Shown here: in pieces, positions 4,864 through 12,163 of the stretch
Numbering within the stretch: the stretch's first letter is position 1
How the letters are laid out: the number at the start of each line of letters is the position of its first letter
Program-made: the position numbers and the translations under genes
Assembly (NCBI GenBank): GCA_964460605.1
Contig: CAYWPT010000023.1
Coordinates: 1-12,853, forward strand
Source of the DNA: CAYFJV01 sp964460605
GTDB taxonomy: Archaea; Nanobdellota; Nanobdellia; Woesearchaeales; GW2011-AR9
Direction of reading: 5' to 3'
Length of the DNA stretch: 12,853 bases
Notes under the pieces: generated by a model
Databases searched by the model: none
Seen by the model: only the letters and a program-made list of their open reading frames with translations
Told to the model about the DNA's origin: nothing

Positions 4864-6014
4864 CAGAAACTAAGATTAAACTACTTGTACTTACAAACAC
4901 TTACGAACCTAAAATAGATGGCGTACTCACCTTTGTTAAAGAATTTATGAAAAGGGCAAAAGATGATTTTGACCTAAGGATTGTGGCGCCTGCCTTTTCA
5001 AGAAAAAAAATCTTTACAAAAACAAAAACCACTTTATTACCGTTATCAGAAAGGGTTAAATTCTTCAATTATCAAAGTATTAAACCTTCTCGGGCCAATA
5101 AAAAAAGAATCAAAAAAGAAGTTAAAGAAGCTGATGTTATTTTTATTCAAGAACTCGCTCCAATTGGGTATTACGGTTTAAAATATGCAAAAAAATACAA
5201 GAAAAAAATAATTTATTATGTGCACAACACACCATGGGAATTTATTGAAAAGTATTATGATTTAGGAAAAATTTTAAGGAAGTTGTTAAGATTATTTATG
5301 ATAAGACTTTATAATAAAGCAGACATTCTTTTGGTACCATTTCATGACTATAAAGATCAATTAAAAAAAGAAGGAGTGAAAAAACCCATCGCAGTTGCAA
5401 GGCTTGGTGTTGACATCAAAAAATTTAGTCCAATCAAGCAAAAAGATCAAGCTAAAAAAAGATTAAAAATAAGTCCAAAGAAGACAGTTATTGGTTATGT
5501 AGGAAGAGTTTCACCAGAGAAGAACATTCTTACCTTAGCAAAGGCTTTCAAAAAGTTAGAAAACCAAGAAAAACTCCATTTACTTATTGTTGGTGATGGA
5601 AATAAAGACATCGTTAAAGAACTTAAAAAAATCCATAATTGTACAGTTACAGGCGTTACAAAAGAGGTTGATAAGTATCTCAAAGCAATGGATATCTTTG
5701 TTATGCCATCTTTAACAGAAACAACTAGTTTAGCTACACTCGAAGCAATGGCAAGTGGTCTTCCTATAGTTGCTACAAAAGTAGGCTTCATTAAAAATTA
5801 TATTGTCAAAAATCATAATGGGCTTTTCTTTCCAAGAGAAAATCCAGACCATTTAAAGATAAAACTACAAAGATTGCTCAATGATGAGGAATTAAGAGAA
5901 AACATTGCTCATAATGCAAGAAAAACTGTTGCTTATGGCTTTTCATGGGAGAGAAGTATTAACAGAATTAAGAGGATTATAAAGCAAGAATTCTTTAAAC
6001 ACAATAAAAACTAG
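4860..6014 (+). CDS. GT4 family glycosyltransferase
   Basis: A 384-aa GT-B fold retaining glycosyltransferase. The N-terminal acceptor domain opens with LLVLTNTYEPKIDGVLTFV (8-26), the pattern of PimA, MshA and diacylglycerol glucosyltransferase enzymes. The donor domain has GRVSPEKN (215-222), VGDG (244-247), and the E-x7-E motif TETTSLATLE with Glu287 and Glu295 for nucleotide-sugar binding. LPIVATKVGF follows. No membrane span is visible; a Lys/Arg-rich surface at 75-117 suits peripheral binding to acidic lipid. It starts inside the stop of the PIG-L gene. I infer that it adds GlcNAc from UDP-GlcNAc to an inositol lipid or small acceptor, which its neighbour then deacetylates. The start ATG is fixed by the overlap. 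A general lipid glucosyltransferase is the alternative. Confidence 0.88.
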   Translation: MTETKIKLLVLTNTYEPKIDGVLTFVKEFMKRAKDDFDLRIVAPAFSRKKIFTKTKTTLLPLSERVKFFNYQSIKPSRANKKRIKKEVKEADVIFIQELAPIGYYGLKYAKKYKKKIIYYVHNTPWEFIEKYYDLGKILRKLLRLFMIRLYNKADILLVPFHDYKDQLKKEGVKKPIAVARLGVDIKKFSPIKQKDQAKKRLKISPKKTVIGYVGRVSPEKNILTLAKAFKKLENQEKLHLLIVGDGNKDIVKELKKIHNCTVTGVTKEVDKYLKAMDIFVMPSLTETTSLATLEAMASGLPIVATKVGFIKNYIVKNHNGLFFPRENPDHLKIKLQRLLNDEELRENIAHNARKTVAYGFSWERSINRIKRIIKQEFFKHNKN

Positions 6015-6140
6015 ACTTGAATATCAATAATTTTATTAATGAGTTCTACAAAACATATAGCTAACCTTGAATAATATATGATAGGTATATACAATATAAG
6101 CAGAACTATTAAAAGTGAATCACAATAAAAAGGTGTGAAT

Positions 6141-6374
6141 ATGGTTAGTTTTAATTACGAAGAAGGTGAAGGATATGTGTTCTCAAACGAAGGTGACATG
6201 CACGATGATAATGAAGCATATATTCGTGGTTTTGAGGATGTGGAAGAAGTAGAAGAATGTGCAGAATGTGGTGGAGCTGTACGGGAGTCAGCTGTACAGA
6301 AGAAAATTAAAGATGAACATTATAATTTCTGTAGTGGCGAATGCGCTGATGATTACATAGAAAGCACTATTTAA
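6141..6374 (+). CDS. Small acidic TRASH/YHS-like zinc protein
   Basis: A 77-aa protein. The N-terminal half is highly acidic (GDMHDDNEAYIRGFEDVEEV). The C-terminal half has a C4 zinc motif, CAECGG ... YNFCSGECADDY, that is C-x2-C, about 22 residues, C-x3-C, followed by a tyrosine. This is the shape of TRASH or YHS-like treble-clef fingers, which often bind metal or sense it. I chose the ATG at 6141 over an in-frame GTG at 6135 because the Shine-Dalgarno AGGTG (6131-6135) is then spaced five bases away. TATA-like sequence (GTATATAC) lies near 6085-6092. It is a single gene, convergent with the next one. The function is unknown; metal handling is a guess. Confidence 0.72.
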   Translation: MVSFNYEEGEGYVFSNEGDMHDDNEAYIRGFEDVEEVEECAECGGAVRESAVQKKIKDEHYNFCSGECADDYIESTI

Positions 6375-6391
6375 TTTTTATTTATTTAATT

Positions 6392-7669
6392 CTATTTAGG
6401 TCCATTATATGCCCTCATAGCTCCACGAAGAATTTCTTCTTCAGAAGCACTAGTATGTGCATAATGACTCAGATTATCTTGAATAGAATTCATAACATGG
6501 CCAAAACTATGCCCACGCCAACATCCCTGGGTATTCACCTTATCAAAAGCTTCTCTAAATGTAAGACCTTCAGTTCTCATAAGAATATGATCTACAGTAC
6601 TTGGAGATACGATACTTCTCTGTGGAGTTAAACAATGAATCTTCAGCTTCCTAGAATTTCTTTTTGGTTGGTCTACCCTATACACTGGGAAAGGAATATC
6701 TGCATCCATAATACCTGCTTCTGCTGCTGCTACAGCCACTCTTTCTTGACCTAAAGGTCCATCCGTAAAAATAGCCCTTTCATAAGAAGCAATTGCTACT
6801 TTATACCTATCAATTACTCGTCTTGGTATTGCTTCTCTAAAATCAACAATAATACCTACATTGTGAAAATACTCTGAAGTATTTTTTCTCACATCAGAAC
6901 CTGCTCTTCCATCAGTTGCAGGTAAAAGTGAAAAAAGTTCATCTAAATGATAATCTTTTTCTTCTAAACCTGTAGTGAATAAAGGACGTTCTCCGCCCAT
7001 ATTAGGGTCTTGGTGTCTTCTATCAAAACTCAAATCGATATAATCAACCATATCTGGAAATTCTTCAGCTAAAACTCCACGTAAAAGAGCAAGGGCTGTT
7101 GTAATTGCATGTGTATTACAAGAAACTACTTTTGCGTTTCTGCTTTGATAAGTCTCTTGCATCTCTGGATCATCAACAACAGTCCCTGGAATCCCTGCAA
7201 AAAATAAACTATCAACTAGCCTACTGTCATGCCCTCCTTGTACTGAAAATGGAACACCCCTATCTCTTTTCTTTCCAGGAGCATACAATTCATTATGATT
7301 TCTCCAAGCCACTCCTGAATTTGGTGAAGCATCAATCACTAAATCAATTCTATCCCATGGTGCATCATCAATACTTCCCTTACAATTTAATCCAACATCA
7401 TTTAAATGAGTAACCCTAGTCTCAAGAAGGCTCCCTCTTGCTGCAAATAGTTCAAATTTTGTTGAAGAATGATTAGCATAGAGTTCTTGAAGTTCTACTG
7501 TAGAAAATTGAAGATCCCCCCATTTTACTTCATCTCCATCAACAATCCTTTCTCTTGCTTTATATTTACAAAGAAGTGGAGTTATACCAAGGCTAGTTAA
7601 AACATCAGCCATTCTGCTACCAACCGTACCAGCACCATTAATCAAAACAAGTGGAGAAGCTTTTCCCAT
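6392..7669 (-). CDS. Divergent type II (archaeal) glyceraldehyde-3-phosphate dehydrogenase homolog
   Basis: A 425-aa protein with the layout of archaeal type II GAPDH. NGAGTVGSR at 11-19 binds NAD(P). LVIDASPNSGVAWRNHNELY (110-129) and FSVQGG (141-146) follow. The catalytic cysteine lies in SCNTHA (Cys184; the family usually has SCNTTG), with RRHQDPN in the phosphate and His loop near 216-222. The C-terminal part (FHNVGIIVDF, then IVSPSTVDHILMRTEG) also aligns with the family. It is about 85 residues longer than a usual type II enzyme, with extra sequence at about 37-85 and a C-terminal extension (about 385-425). The active-site Cys suggests a working dehydrogenase, but the many substitutions leave the substrate open. 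A minus-strand TATA-like TTTTTAAT about 27 bases upstream suggests leaderless expression. It is followed by the small zinc gene, convergent. Confidence 0.78.
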   Translation of the reverse strand: MGKASPLVLINGAGTVGSRMADVLTSLGITPLLCKYKARERIVDGDEVKWGDLQFSTVELQELYANHSSTKFELFAARGSLLETRVTHLNDVGLNCKGSIDDAPWDRIDLVIDASPNSGVAWRNHNELYAPGKKRDRGVPFSVQGGHDSRLVDSLFFAGIPGTVVDDPEMQETYQSRNAKVVSCNTHAITTALALLRGVLAEEFPDMVDYIDLSFDRRHQDPNMGGERPLFTTGLEEKDYHLDELFSLLPATDGRAGSDVRKNTSEYFHNVGIIVDFREAIPRRVIDRYKVAIASYERAIFTDGPLGQERVAVAAAEAGIMDADIPFPVYRVDQPKRNSRKLKIHCLTPQRSIVSPSTVDHILMRTEGLTFREAFDKVNTQGCWRGHSFGHVMNSIQDNLSHYAHTSASEEEILRGAMRAYNGPK

Positions 7670-7717
7670 AGAAAAATGCTTACTTAATCATTAAAAACAC
7701 TTTCTATTTTAGAAAAG

Positions 7718-9943
7718 TTATTTCCTAGAATCACGTTCATCAAGTAAACTTCGAACAAACTTTTCTACAGTAACACCAAAATCTACTTTACCTTCCCTAG
7801 AACGAACAGCTAAAGTCTTTTTCTCAAGCTCTTTATCACCAATGGTTACCATATAGTTTGTTTTCTCCAATTGAGCATCACGTACCTTTTTACCAATAGT
7901 CTCAGACCTATCATCAACAGATACCCTAATACTCTTAGATCGTAATTTCTTAGCTACATCATAAGCAAAATCGTTTGCATTATCATTAACAGTAATCAGT
8001 TTTACTTGTACTGGACTAAGCCATAATGGAAATTTCCCTGCATAATGTTCGATAACAATACCCATAAATCTTTCCAAGCTTCCAGAAATAGCTCTATGAA
8101 TTACCACAGGCCTTTCTTTTTGACTCTGTTCATTCATAAAAGATAAGTTAAACCTCTCAGGTAAATTAAAATCTGCTTGGATGGTTGCTAATTGCCATTC
8201 TCGACCTAAACTATCTTTAAACATAAAATCTAATTTTGGACCATAAAATGCTGCTTCACCTTTGATTTTCTTATAAGGTAAATTATTTTTCTGTGCAGCT
8301 GCTTCTAAAGCAGTTTCAGCTAATTCCCAAACTTCATCTCCCCCTAGATATTTACTATGATCATCTCCTCTCACAGACAAGGAAACCCAATATTCTGTAT
8401 CCATTCCAAAAGTTTTGTAAAATTTACGGATTGCATCAACCATGATTCCTACTTCTTGTGCAATTTGTGATCTTCTACAGAAAATATGACCGTCATCTTG
8501 AGTAATACTTCTAACCCTTGTCAAACCATGTAATTGTCCTGATTTCTCATCACGATAAATAGTAGCTGGTTCAAAAAATCGTACAGGCATATCTCTGTAA
8601 CTGAGTGAAAAGCTATCAAAGATTTGCATATGGTGTGGACAATTCATCGGTTTCATAACAAACTTGTCTGTTTTACCTTGCACCTTGAATAATTCGTCAC
8701 CAAACTTATCCCAATGTCCACTGGTTTTATACAAAGCTTCTTTTGCAATATGTGGTGTCCATACCCATTTGTAATCGTGTTGTTGGTGTAATGACCATAA
8801 ATAATCAACAATTTCTCTACGTAGAGTCATTCCTTTTGGTGTTAATAATGGTAATCCGGGGCCCACTAAATCACTAATAACAAATAATCCTAATTCCTTT
8901 CCTAATTTAATATGAGATCGTGCTTCTGCATCTTCTCTTTCTTTATTGTAAACTTCTAATTCTCCTTCTGTTTTGAATGCAACAAGGCTTACTCTGCTTA
9001 GTTGTTCATTTGCAGCTGATCCTTTCCAATAAGCGCTTGAAATGTTTACTAATTTGAATACTCCAAGTTCACTTGTGTTACTAACAAAAGCATTTTTGTA
9101 TAAAGGAACTGAAATTAAATCCATAAATTTGTAAGCTTGAGCTTCTCCTAAATCTTCAGCAATTTCTTTTACATATTTACTTGCAGTATTTAGAGATTCA
9201 ATTTTTTCAAAGGCAATACCTTTGTTCAAAATCCATTTCATTTTTTTACGAATCTTTTTCAAATCTTCTTGCTTTAATCCTGCGCCTGAAATATCAATAT
9301 AAGTGTCTCTTAGGTGAAAATCAATTGAAGCTAGTTCAGCTTCTCGATATAACATTTTTACTGCAGCACCAGCAACCAAAGCCATTGAATATGCTTGTCT
9401 TTGTTTATCATCTAATTCTTCTCCTAATTCAAACTTCTTTTCTTCTTTAACAATACCAACATATTCTCCTTTTTCTTTTTCAGAACTTGAACTCTCTTCA
9501 AGACTCACGGAATCTCCACTAGGGGTTACTAGATGTCTACTTAACTCTGATAGTGGATGTCCTTTACAAGAGATGTTAAAAGATTTATACCAACCAAATG
9601 GTGCTCTAAATACTTTAATTCCTTTAGCTCTGAGTTCATTCTCTGCTTCTTTCATAAAATTTTCAGCAAAGTTAGGTTTTGATAAATCAGAACTAAGATG
9701 AGCATAAGGATATAATACTACACGTTCAGCTTTCACATCTTGCATAATTTTTTCAATTTCAAACAAATACATCTCTTTAATTTTCACAGGATCTGCTTCA
9801 TCTGCTTTTTCAGCAGCCGTAAATACCACAAGACATTCGTTGATGTGTTGTCTTTCTTCGTTGATATTTTCTTCAGCTTTAGCAAAAGCTTTCTTTTTTG
9901 CTTGAAACTCAATAAAATCCGCGTGAATTGCTAATATTTTCAT
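7718..9943 (-). CDS. thrS: Threonyl-tRNA synthetase, chimeric archaeal/bacterial type
   Basis: A 741-aa class II synthetase charging tRNA-Thr. Residues 1-140 are the archaeal D-aminoacyl-deacylase-like editing domain (LAIHADFIEF, VVLYPYAHLSSDL, APFGWYKSFNISCKGHPLSE). Residues 141-180 are an acidic, Ser-rich linker. Residues 181-325 align with the bacterial SAD editing domain (ending SAYWKGSAANEQLSRVSLVAF) but lack its zinc ligands: the HxxxH positions are Tyr185 and Leu189, and the CxxxH site is missing. The catalytic core (345-645) is bacterial type, with TPHIAKEALYKTSGHWDKF and the zinc triad Cys435 (MNCPHH), His486 (DDGHIFC) and His616 (IHRA). The anticodon-binding domain follows (646-741). 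There is no TGS domain. The TATA box at 9967-9974 implies a leaderless ATG. Its neighbours are xerA upstream and the GAPDH homolog downstream. Confidence 0.95.
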   Translation of the reverse strand: MKILAIHADFIEFQAKKKAFAKAEENINEERQHINECLVVFTAAEKADEADPVKIKEMYLFEIEKIMQDVKAERVVLYPYAHLSSDLSKPNFAENFMKEAENELRAKGIKVFRAPFGWYKSFNISCKGHPLSELSRHLVTPSGDSVSLEESSSSEKEKGEYVGIVKEEKKFELGEELDDKQRQAYSMALVAGAAVKMLYREAELASIDFHLRDTYIDISGAGLKQEDLKKIRKKMKWILNKGIAFEKIESLNTASKYVKEIAEDLGEAQAYKFMDLISVPLYKNAFVSNTSELGVFKLVNISSAYWKGSAANEQLSRVSLVAFKTEGELEVYNKEREDAEARSHIKLGKELGLFVISDLVGPGLPLLTPKGMTLRREIVDYLWSLHQQHDYKWVWTPHIAKEALYKTSGHWDKFGDELFKVQGKTDKFVMKPMNCPHHMQIFDSFSLSYRDMPVRFFEPATIYRDEKSGQLHGLTRVRSITQDDGHIFCRRSQIAQEVGIMVDAIRKFYKTFGMDTEYWVSLSVRGDDHSKYLGGDEVWELAETALEAAAQKNNLPYKKIKGEAAFYGPKLDFMFKDSLGREWQLATIQADFNLPERFNLSFMNEQSQKERPVVIHRAISGSLERFMGIVIEHYAGKFPLWLSPVQVKLITVNDNANDFAYDVAKKLRSKSIRVSVDDRSETIGKKVRDAQLEKTNYMVTIGDKELEKKTLAVRSREGKVDFGVTVEKFVRSLLDERDSRK

Positions 9944-9966
9944 AGAATATGGTGGTCCTCACAGGT

Positions 9967-9974
9967 ATTTAAAG
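9967..9974 (-). promoter_or_regulatory. TATA box of thrS
   Basis: TTTAAATA on the minus strand is centred about 27 bases before the thrS ATG (9941-9943). It lies between the xerA stop (9994) and thrS, so thrS has its own promoter. A GAGGA about 19 bases before the ATG is too far to act as a ribosome site. Confidence 0.6.
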
Positions 9975-9993
9975 ATTATCATAATAATTAAGC

Positions 9994-10836
9994 TCATTTA
10001 GAGATCATATCATCTTCCAATTCATCAAAAGGGCTTTTCATTTTGAGTAATTTTGGAGCAGCCATATGCGAATAAATCAAACTTGTCTCAATGCGAGAAT
10101 GTCCCAATAATGGTTGTAATTCAGTTAAGGCATTACCATTTTCTAGAAAATGTGTAGCAAATGAATGTCTTAGAGAATGAGAACTAATATTTTTGTCTAA
10201 ACCTGCTTTTTTCTTAGCGGTATAAATTATTTTTCTTATCGTTTGCGTGCTCATTCTCTCTTTTTTGTTGTTGAACAAATAATCATTATACACCAAACTA
10301 TTACTTACTACCCATTGCTCAAGATCACTCTTAATTCTCTGCGCAATGATAAAGGGCCTATCTTTACCTCCTTTCCCATTACGCACCCAACCATGACTTT
10401 GCGACATTTGTAAATCTTTTACTTTCAGATTAATAAGTTCACCAACTCTTAATCCAGCAGAATACAATAAAGATACCATTAACTTATGCTTTTTATTTTC
10501 AATACAGCTGAGCAGGTGTACTACTTCTTCTTGAGTTAAAAAAGTAGGTAACTTTCTTCTTTGCTTTGAGAACTTGATGTTTAAAGTTATTTTCTTCCCT
10601 AAACATTGTTCAAAAAAGAATTTAAGAGCGTTGAGATGTACATTAACAGAATTTCCAGATTTATTTTTTTCTAATAGGATTAAAAGGTGTTTTTCAATAT
10701 CTTTTGTAGTCACTTCCCATGCTTGCAATTTATGCTTCCTTAAGAATCTTTCAACAACCCCAGTATATGTTTCTATTGTTCTTGGTCTTAAACCCCTTAG
10801 TAAGGCTTTTTTCCTAATAATCTCAGCAACATCCAT
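9994..10836 (-). CDS. xerA: XerA-type tyrosine recombinase
   Basis: A 280-aa tyrosine recombinase. The N-terminal SAM-like core-binding domain (1-95) carries GLRPRTIETYTGVVERFL. The catalytic domain has the full set: Arg130 (SAGLRVGEL), Lys155 (GKGGKDR), His220-x2-Arg223 (HSLRHSFATH), His246 (LLGHSRIET) and the nucleophile Tyr255 (IYSHMA). Length and layout match chromosomal archaeal XerA, which resolves chromosome dimers at dif, better than the longer SSV-type or phage integrases. A minus-strand TTTTAAATA at 10861-10869 is about 29 bases from the ATG (leaderless). No other phage gene is adjacent, but an inverted-repeat-bounded cassette begins about 180 bases upstream of its start, so a role in element movement cannot be excluded. 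Confidence 0.88.
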   Translation of the reverse strand: MDVAEIIRKKALLRGLRPRTIETYTGVVERFLRKHKLQAWEVTTKDIEKHLLILLEKNKSGNSVNVHLNALKFFFEQCLGKKITLNIKFSKQRRKLPTFLTQEEVVHLLSCIENKKHKLMVSLLYSAGLRVGELINLKVKDLQMSQSHGWVRNGKGGKDRPFIIAQRIKSDLEQWVVSNSLVYNDYLFNNKKERMSTQTIRKIIYTAKKKAGLDKNISSHSLRHSFATHFLENGNALTELQPLLGHSRIETSLIYSHMAAPKLLKMKSPFDELEDDMISK

Positions 10837-10860
10837 AACTCTATTTATGTGGAATTTATT

Positions 10861-10869
10861 TATTTAAAA
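10861..10869 (-). promoter_or_regulatory. TATA box of xerA
   Basis: TTTTAAATA on the minus strand is centred 29 bases before the ATG at 10834-10836. There is no Shine-Dalgarno, so a leaderless start is likely. Confidence 0.55.
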
Positions 10870-10886
10870 CATCTCTCGACCTGACC

Positions 10887-10923
10887 AGTAGTCCTGTGCA
10901 ATATACATTATATGTGTACTACT
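10887..10923. repeat. 37-bp imperfect dyad upstream of xerA
   Basis: AGTAGT (10887-10892) is the reverse complement of ACTACT (10918-10923). Within lies an imperfect second dyad, GTGCAATATA and TATATGTGTAC around CAT (10896-10919). The size and AT-rich core recall a recombinase site, but the arm and spacer lengths do not fit the 11-6-11 layout of dif well. The rest of 10837-11010 holds one more hairpin (TGGAG...CTCCA, 10930-10961) and no convincing gene. Confidence 0.45.
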
Positions 10924-10950
10924 TGCTTGTGGAGTCTCCCTAACACTTTA

Positions 10951-10959
10951 TGGGCTCTC
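10951..10959 (+). repeat. Third copy of the TGGGCTCTC core
   Basis: TGGGCTCTC is shared with the inner blocks of the two inverted repeats (GAGAGCCCA at 11059-11067 and TGGGCTCTC at 12680-12688). It forms the 3' arm of a hairpin TGGAG tct CCC ... GGG ct CTCCA (10930-10961). With nine bases, chance is possible. Confidence 0.4.
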
Positions 10960-11013
10960 CAGATCATCAAAATTCTTTAGAATCTCTTCCTAATTCCCTA
11001 AGGTTTACATAAG

Positions 11014-11072
11014 ACGAGTTATGCAGAATTATTACTCAGGACAATTTTAAAAAACTAAGAGAGCCCACTTTT
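11014..11072 (+). repeat. Left inverted repeat of the regulator cassette
   Basis: Three blocks recur in the same order and opposite orientation on the far side of the gene pair. ACGAGTTATGCAG (11014-11026) matches 12787-12800 with one indel. AGGACAATTTTA (11038-11049) matches 12726-12737 exactly. TAAGAGAGCCCACTTTT (11056-11072) matches 12675-12691 exactly. GTTTA (11003-11007, versus 12801-12805) may be a fourth. The left copy is compact. The inner block overlaps the stop codon of the regulator gene. Confidence 0.75.
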
Positions 11073-12039
11073 ATTCAAAGACCATCTTATCAGCTGGAAA
11101 AACATAATCCTCGCCCATTATTGCAGTTTCAACTTTGTTGATAACTGCTGAAAATTCTTTTGTTAAATTAGAAATTATTTCATTATAATCTAAATAACTC
11201 TCACACATTATCTCTAACTCTATATCCCACGGACTTATCTGCCTAACTAAATGAATAATCTTTGGATGTAATCTACAATATTCTCTTAAACGTTTTTCAT
11301 CATTCTTTGTCAAGTTTCTAAAATAAAGAAATGTTTTGAAAAACTCATAACCTAATTTGCTGTAATCTATTTTAGCTAAGTATCTAATAATAATTTTTTT
11401 CTTCTCCAATTTCTTAATTCTATTTCTAACAATGTCAACGGTGCTGTTATGTTTCCTTGCAATCTCAACAACATTTATTCTTCCATTATCAAATAATTCA
11501 CGTAAAACATTTTTTTCAATTTCTTCAAGTTGATAATTATCTAACTCATCAAAGAAAGTAGTCCAATTTGTTTCTGTTTTGTGTAAAAATGTTTTGTTAC
11601 AAATATTCACATCAACAAGCATTCCCGTATGACTATCTAAAATTAAATTTTTAAACTTAGAAAAAATCTCATTCTTCAACTCAAAAAATTCTCTATTTGA
11701 TTTTACAAAATAAGTCAAACCAGCATTCCAAGACCCTTCAGCGATCCCTAGCCAAAATAATCTCTTATCTTTCTTAACAAAATTAACAAATTCTTTCTTT
11801 TTTTCTGGTTTGTTAGCTAGATTAAGATATATCTTAGCAGATACAAAACCAAGCTTTATGGGATCAATCCATGTAGTAAATCCTTGGATGATTTCATTAT
11901 CTTGTAATTTATTAATCCTATATCTTACAGATTCTTTGCTTTTTCCGACTAATTGGGCTAGTTTTGTGTCAGGAATACGTGCATTTTTATCTAATTCAAA
12001 GAGTATTCTTTTATCAACTTTATCTAATTTTAATTGCAT
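11071..12039 (-). CDS. Double Lrp/AsnC-type transcription regulator
   Basis: 322 aa when started at the ATG 12037-12039. The frame is open further upstream to 12150, but the added 37 residues are unrelated to the fold. The inner ATG begins directly before the helix-turn-helix and sits about 28 bases from a TATA box. The protein is two Lrp-like halves. Half 1 is a wHTH at about 5-50 (KVDKRILFELDKNARIPDTK, VRYRINKLQ) plus a RAM-like alpha/beta domain to about 165. Half 2 is a wHTH at about 170-218 (EKNVLRELFDNGRINVVEIA, VRNRIKKLE) plus a second RAM-like domain (WDIELEIMCESYLDYNEII). The covalent dimer would bind two half sites. It is transcribed divergently from the 12164 gene across 124 bases and probably controls it and itself. 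Such double Lrp proteins are, to my knowledge, common in DPANN genomes. Confidence 0.82.
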   Translation of the reverse strand: MQLKLDKVDKRILFELDKNARIPDTKLAQLVGKSKESVRYRINKLQDNEIIQGFTTWIDPIKLGFVSAKIYLNLANKPEKKKEFVNFVKKDKRLFWLGIAEGSWNAGLTYFVKSNREFFELKNEIFSKFKNLILDSHTGMLVDVNICNKTFLHKTETNWTTFFDELDNYQLEEIEKNVLRELFDNGRINVVEIARKHNSTVDIVRNRIKKLEKKKIIIRYLAKIDYSKLGYEFFKTFLYFRNLTKNDEKRLREYCRLHPKIIHLVRQISPWDIELEIMCESYLDYNEIISNLTKEFSAVINKVETAIMGEDYVFPADKMVFE

Positions 12040-12163
12040 TTTATGGTAAATAACAGTTATTTTATTTAAATATTTCCATTTATTTACTAAAATCAAGAGA
12101 TTAATTTTATATGCCTCACTAGAACAACTAAGTAGTAAGAACATAAACAATGGAGGAATTAAA
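12040..12163. promoter_or_regulatory. Divergent promoter region
   Basis: Minus strand: TATTTAAATA at 12063-12072, about 28 bases from the regulator ATG, giving a leaderless mRNA. Plus strand: TTTTATAT at 12105-12112, giving a start near 12135 and a leader of about 29 bases with a strong Shine-Dalgarno GGAGG (12152-12156), seven bases before the ATG. Self-complementary AT-rich words (ATTTAAAT and AAATATTT around 12065-12075) overlap the minus-strand TATA box and could be part of an operator. The two genes therefore use different initiation modes. Confidence 0.55.

Noticed and set aside
7105..7413. Plus-strand 102-aa frame within the GAPDH homolog, and similar frames inside thrS, xerA, the regulator and the GTPase
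   Set aside because: They are antisense to well-supported genes and lack start signals and recognisable protein character.
12040..12150. 37-residue N-terminal extension of the Lrp-type regulator
   Set aside because: The inner ATG has a correctly spaced TATA box, and the extension would cover the promoter region of both genes; it does not resemble a signal peptide or a domain.
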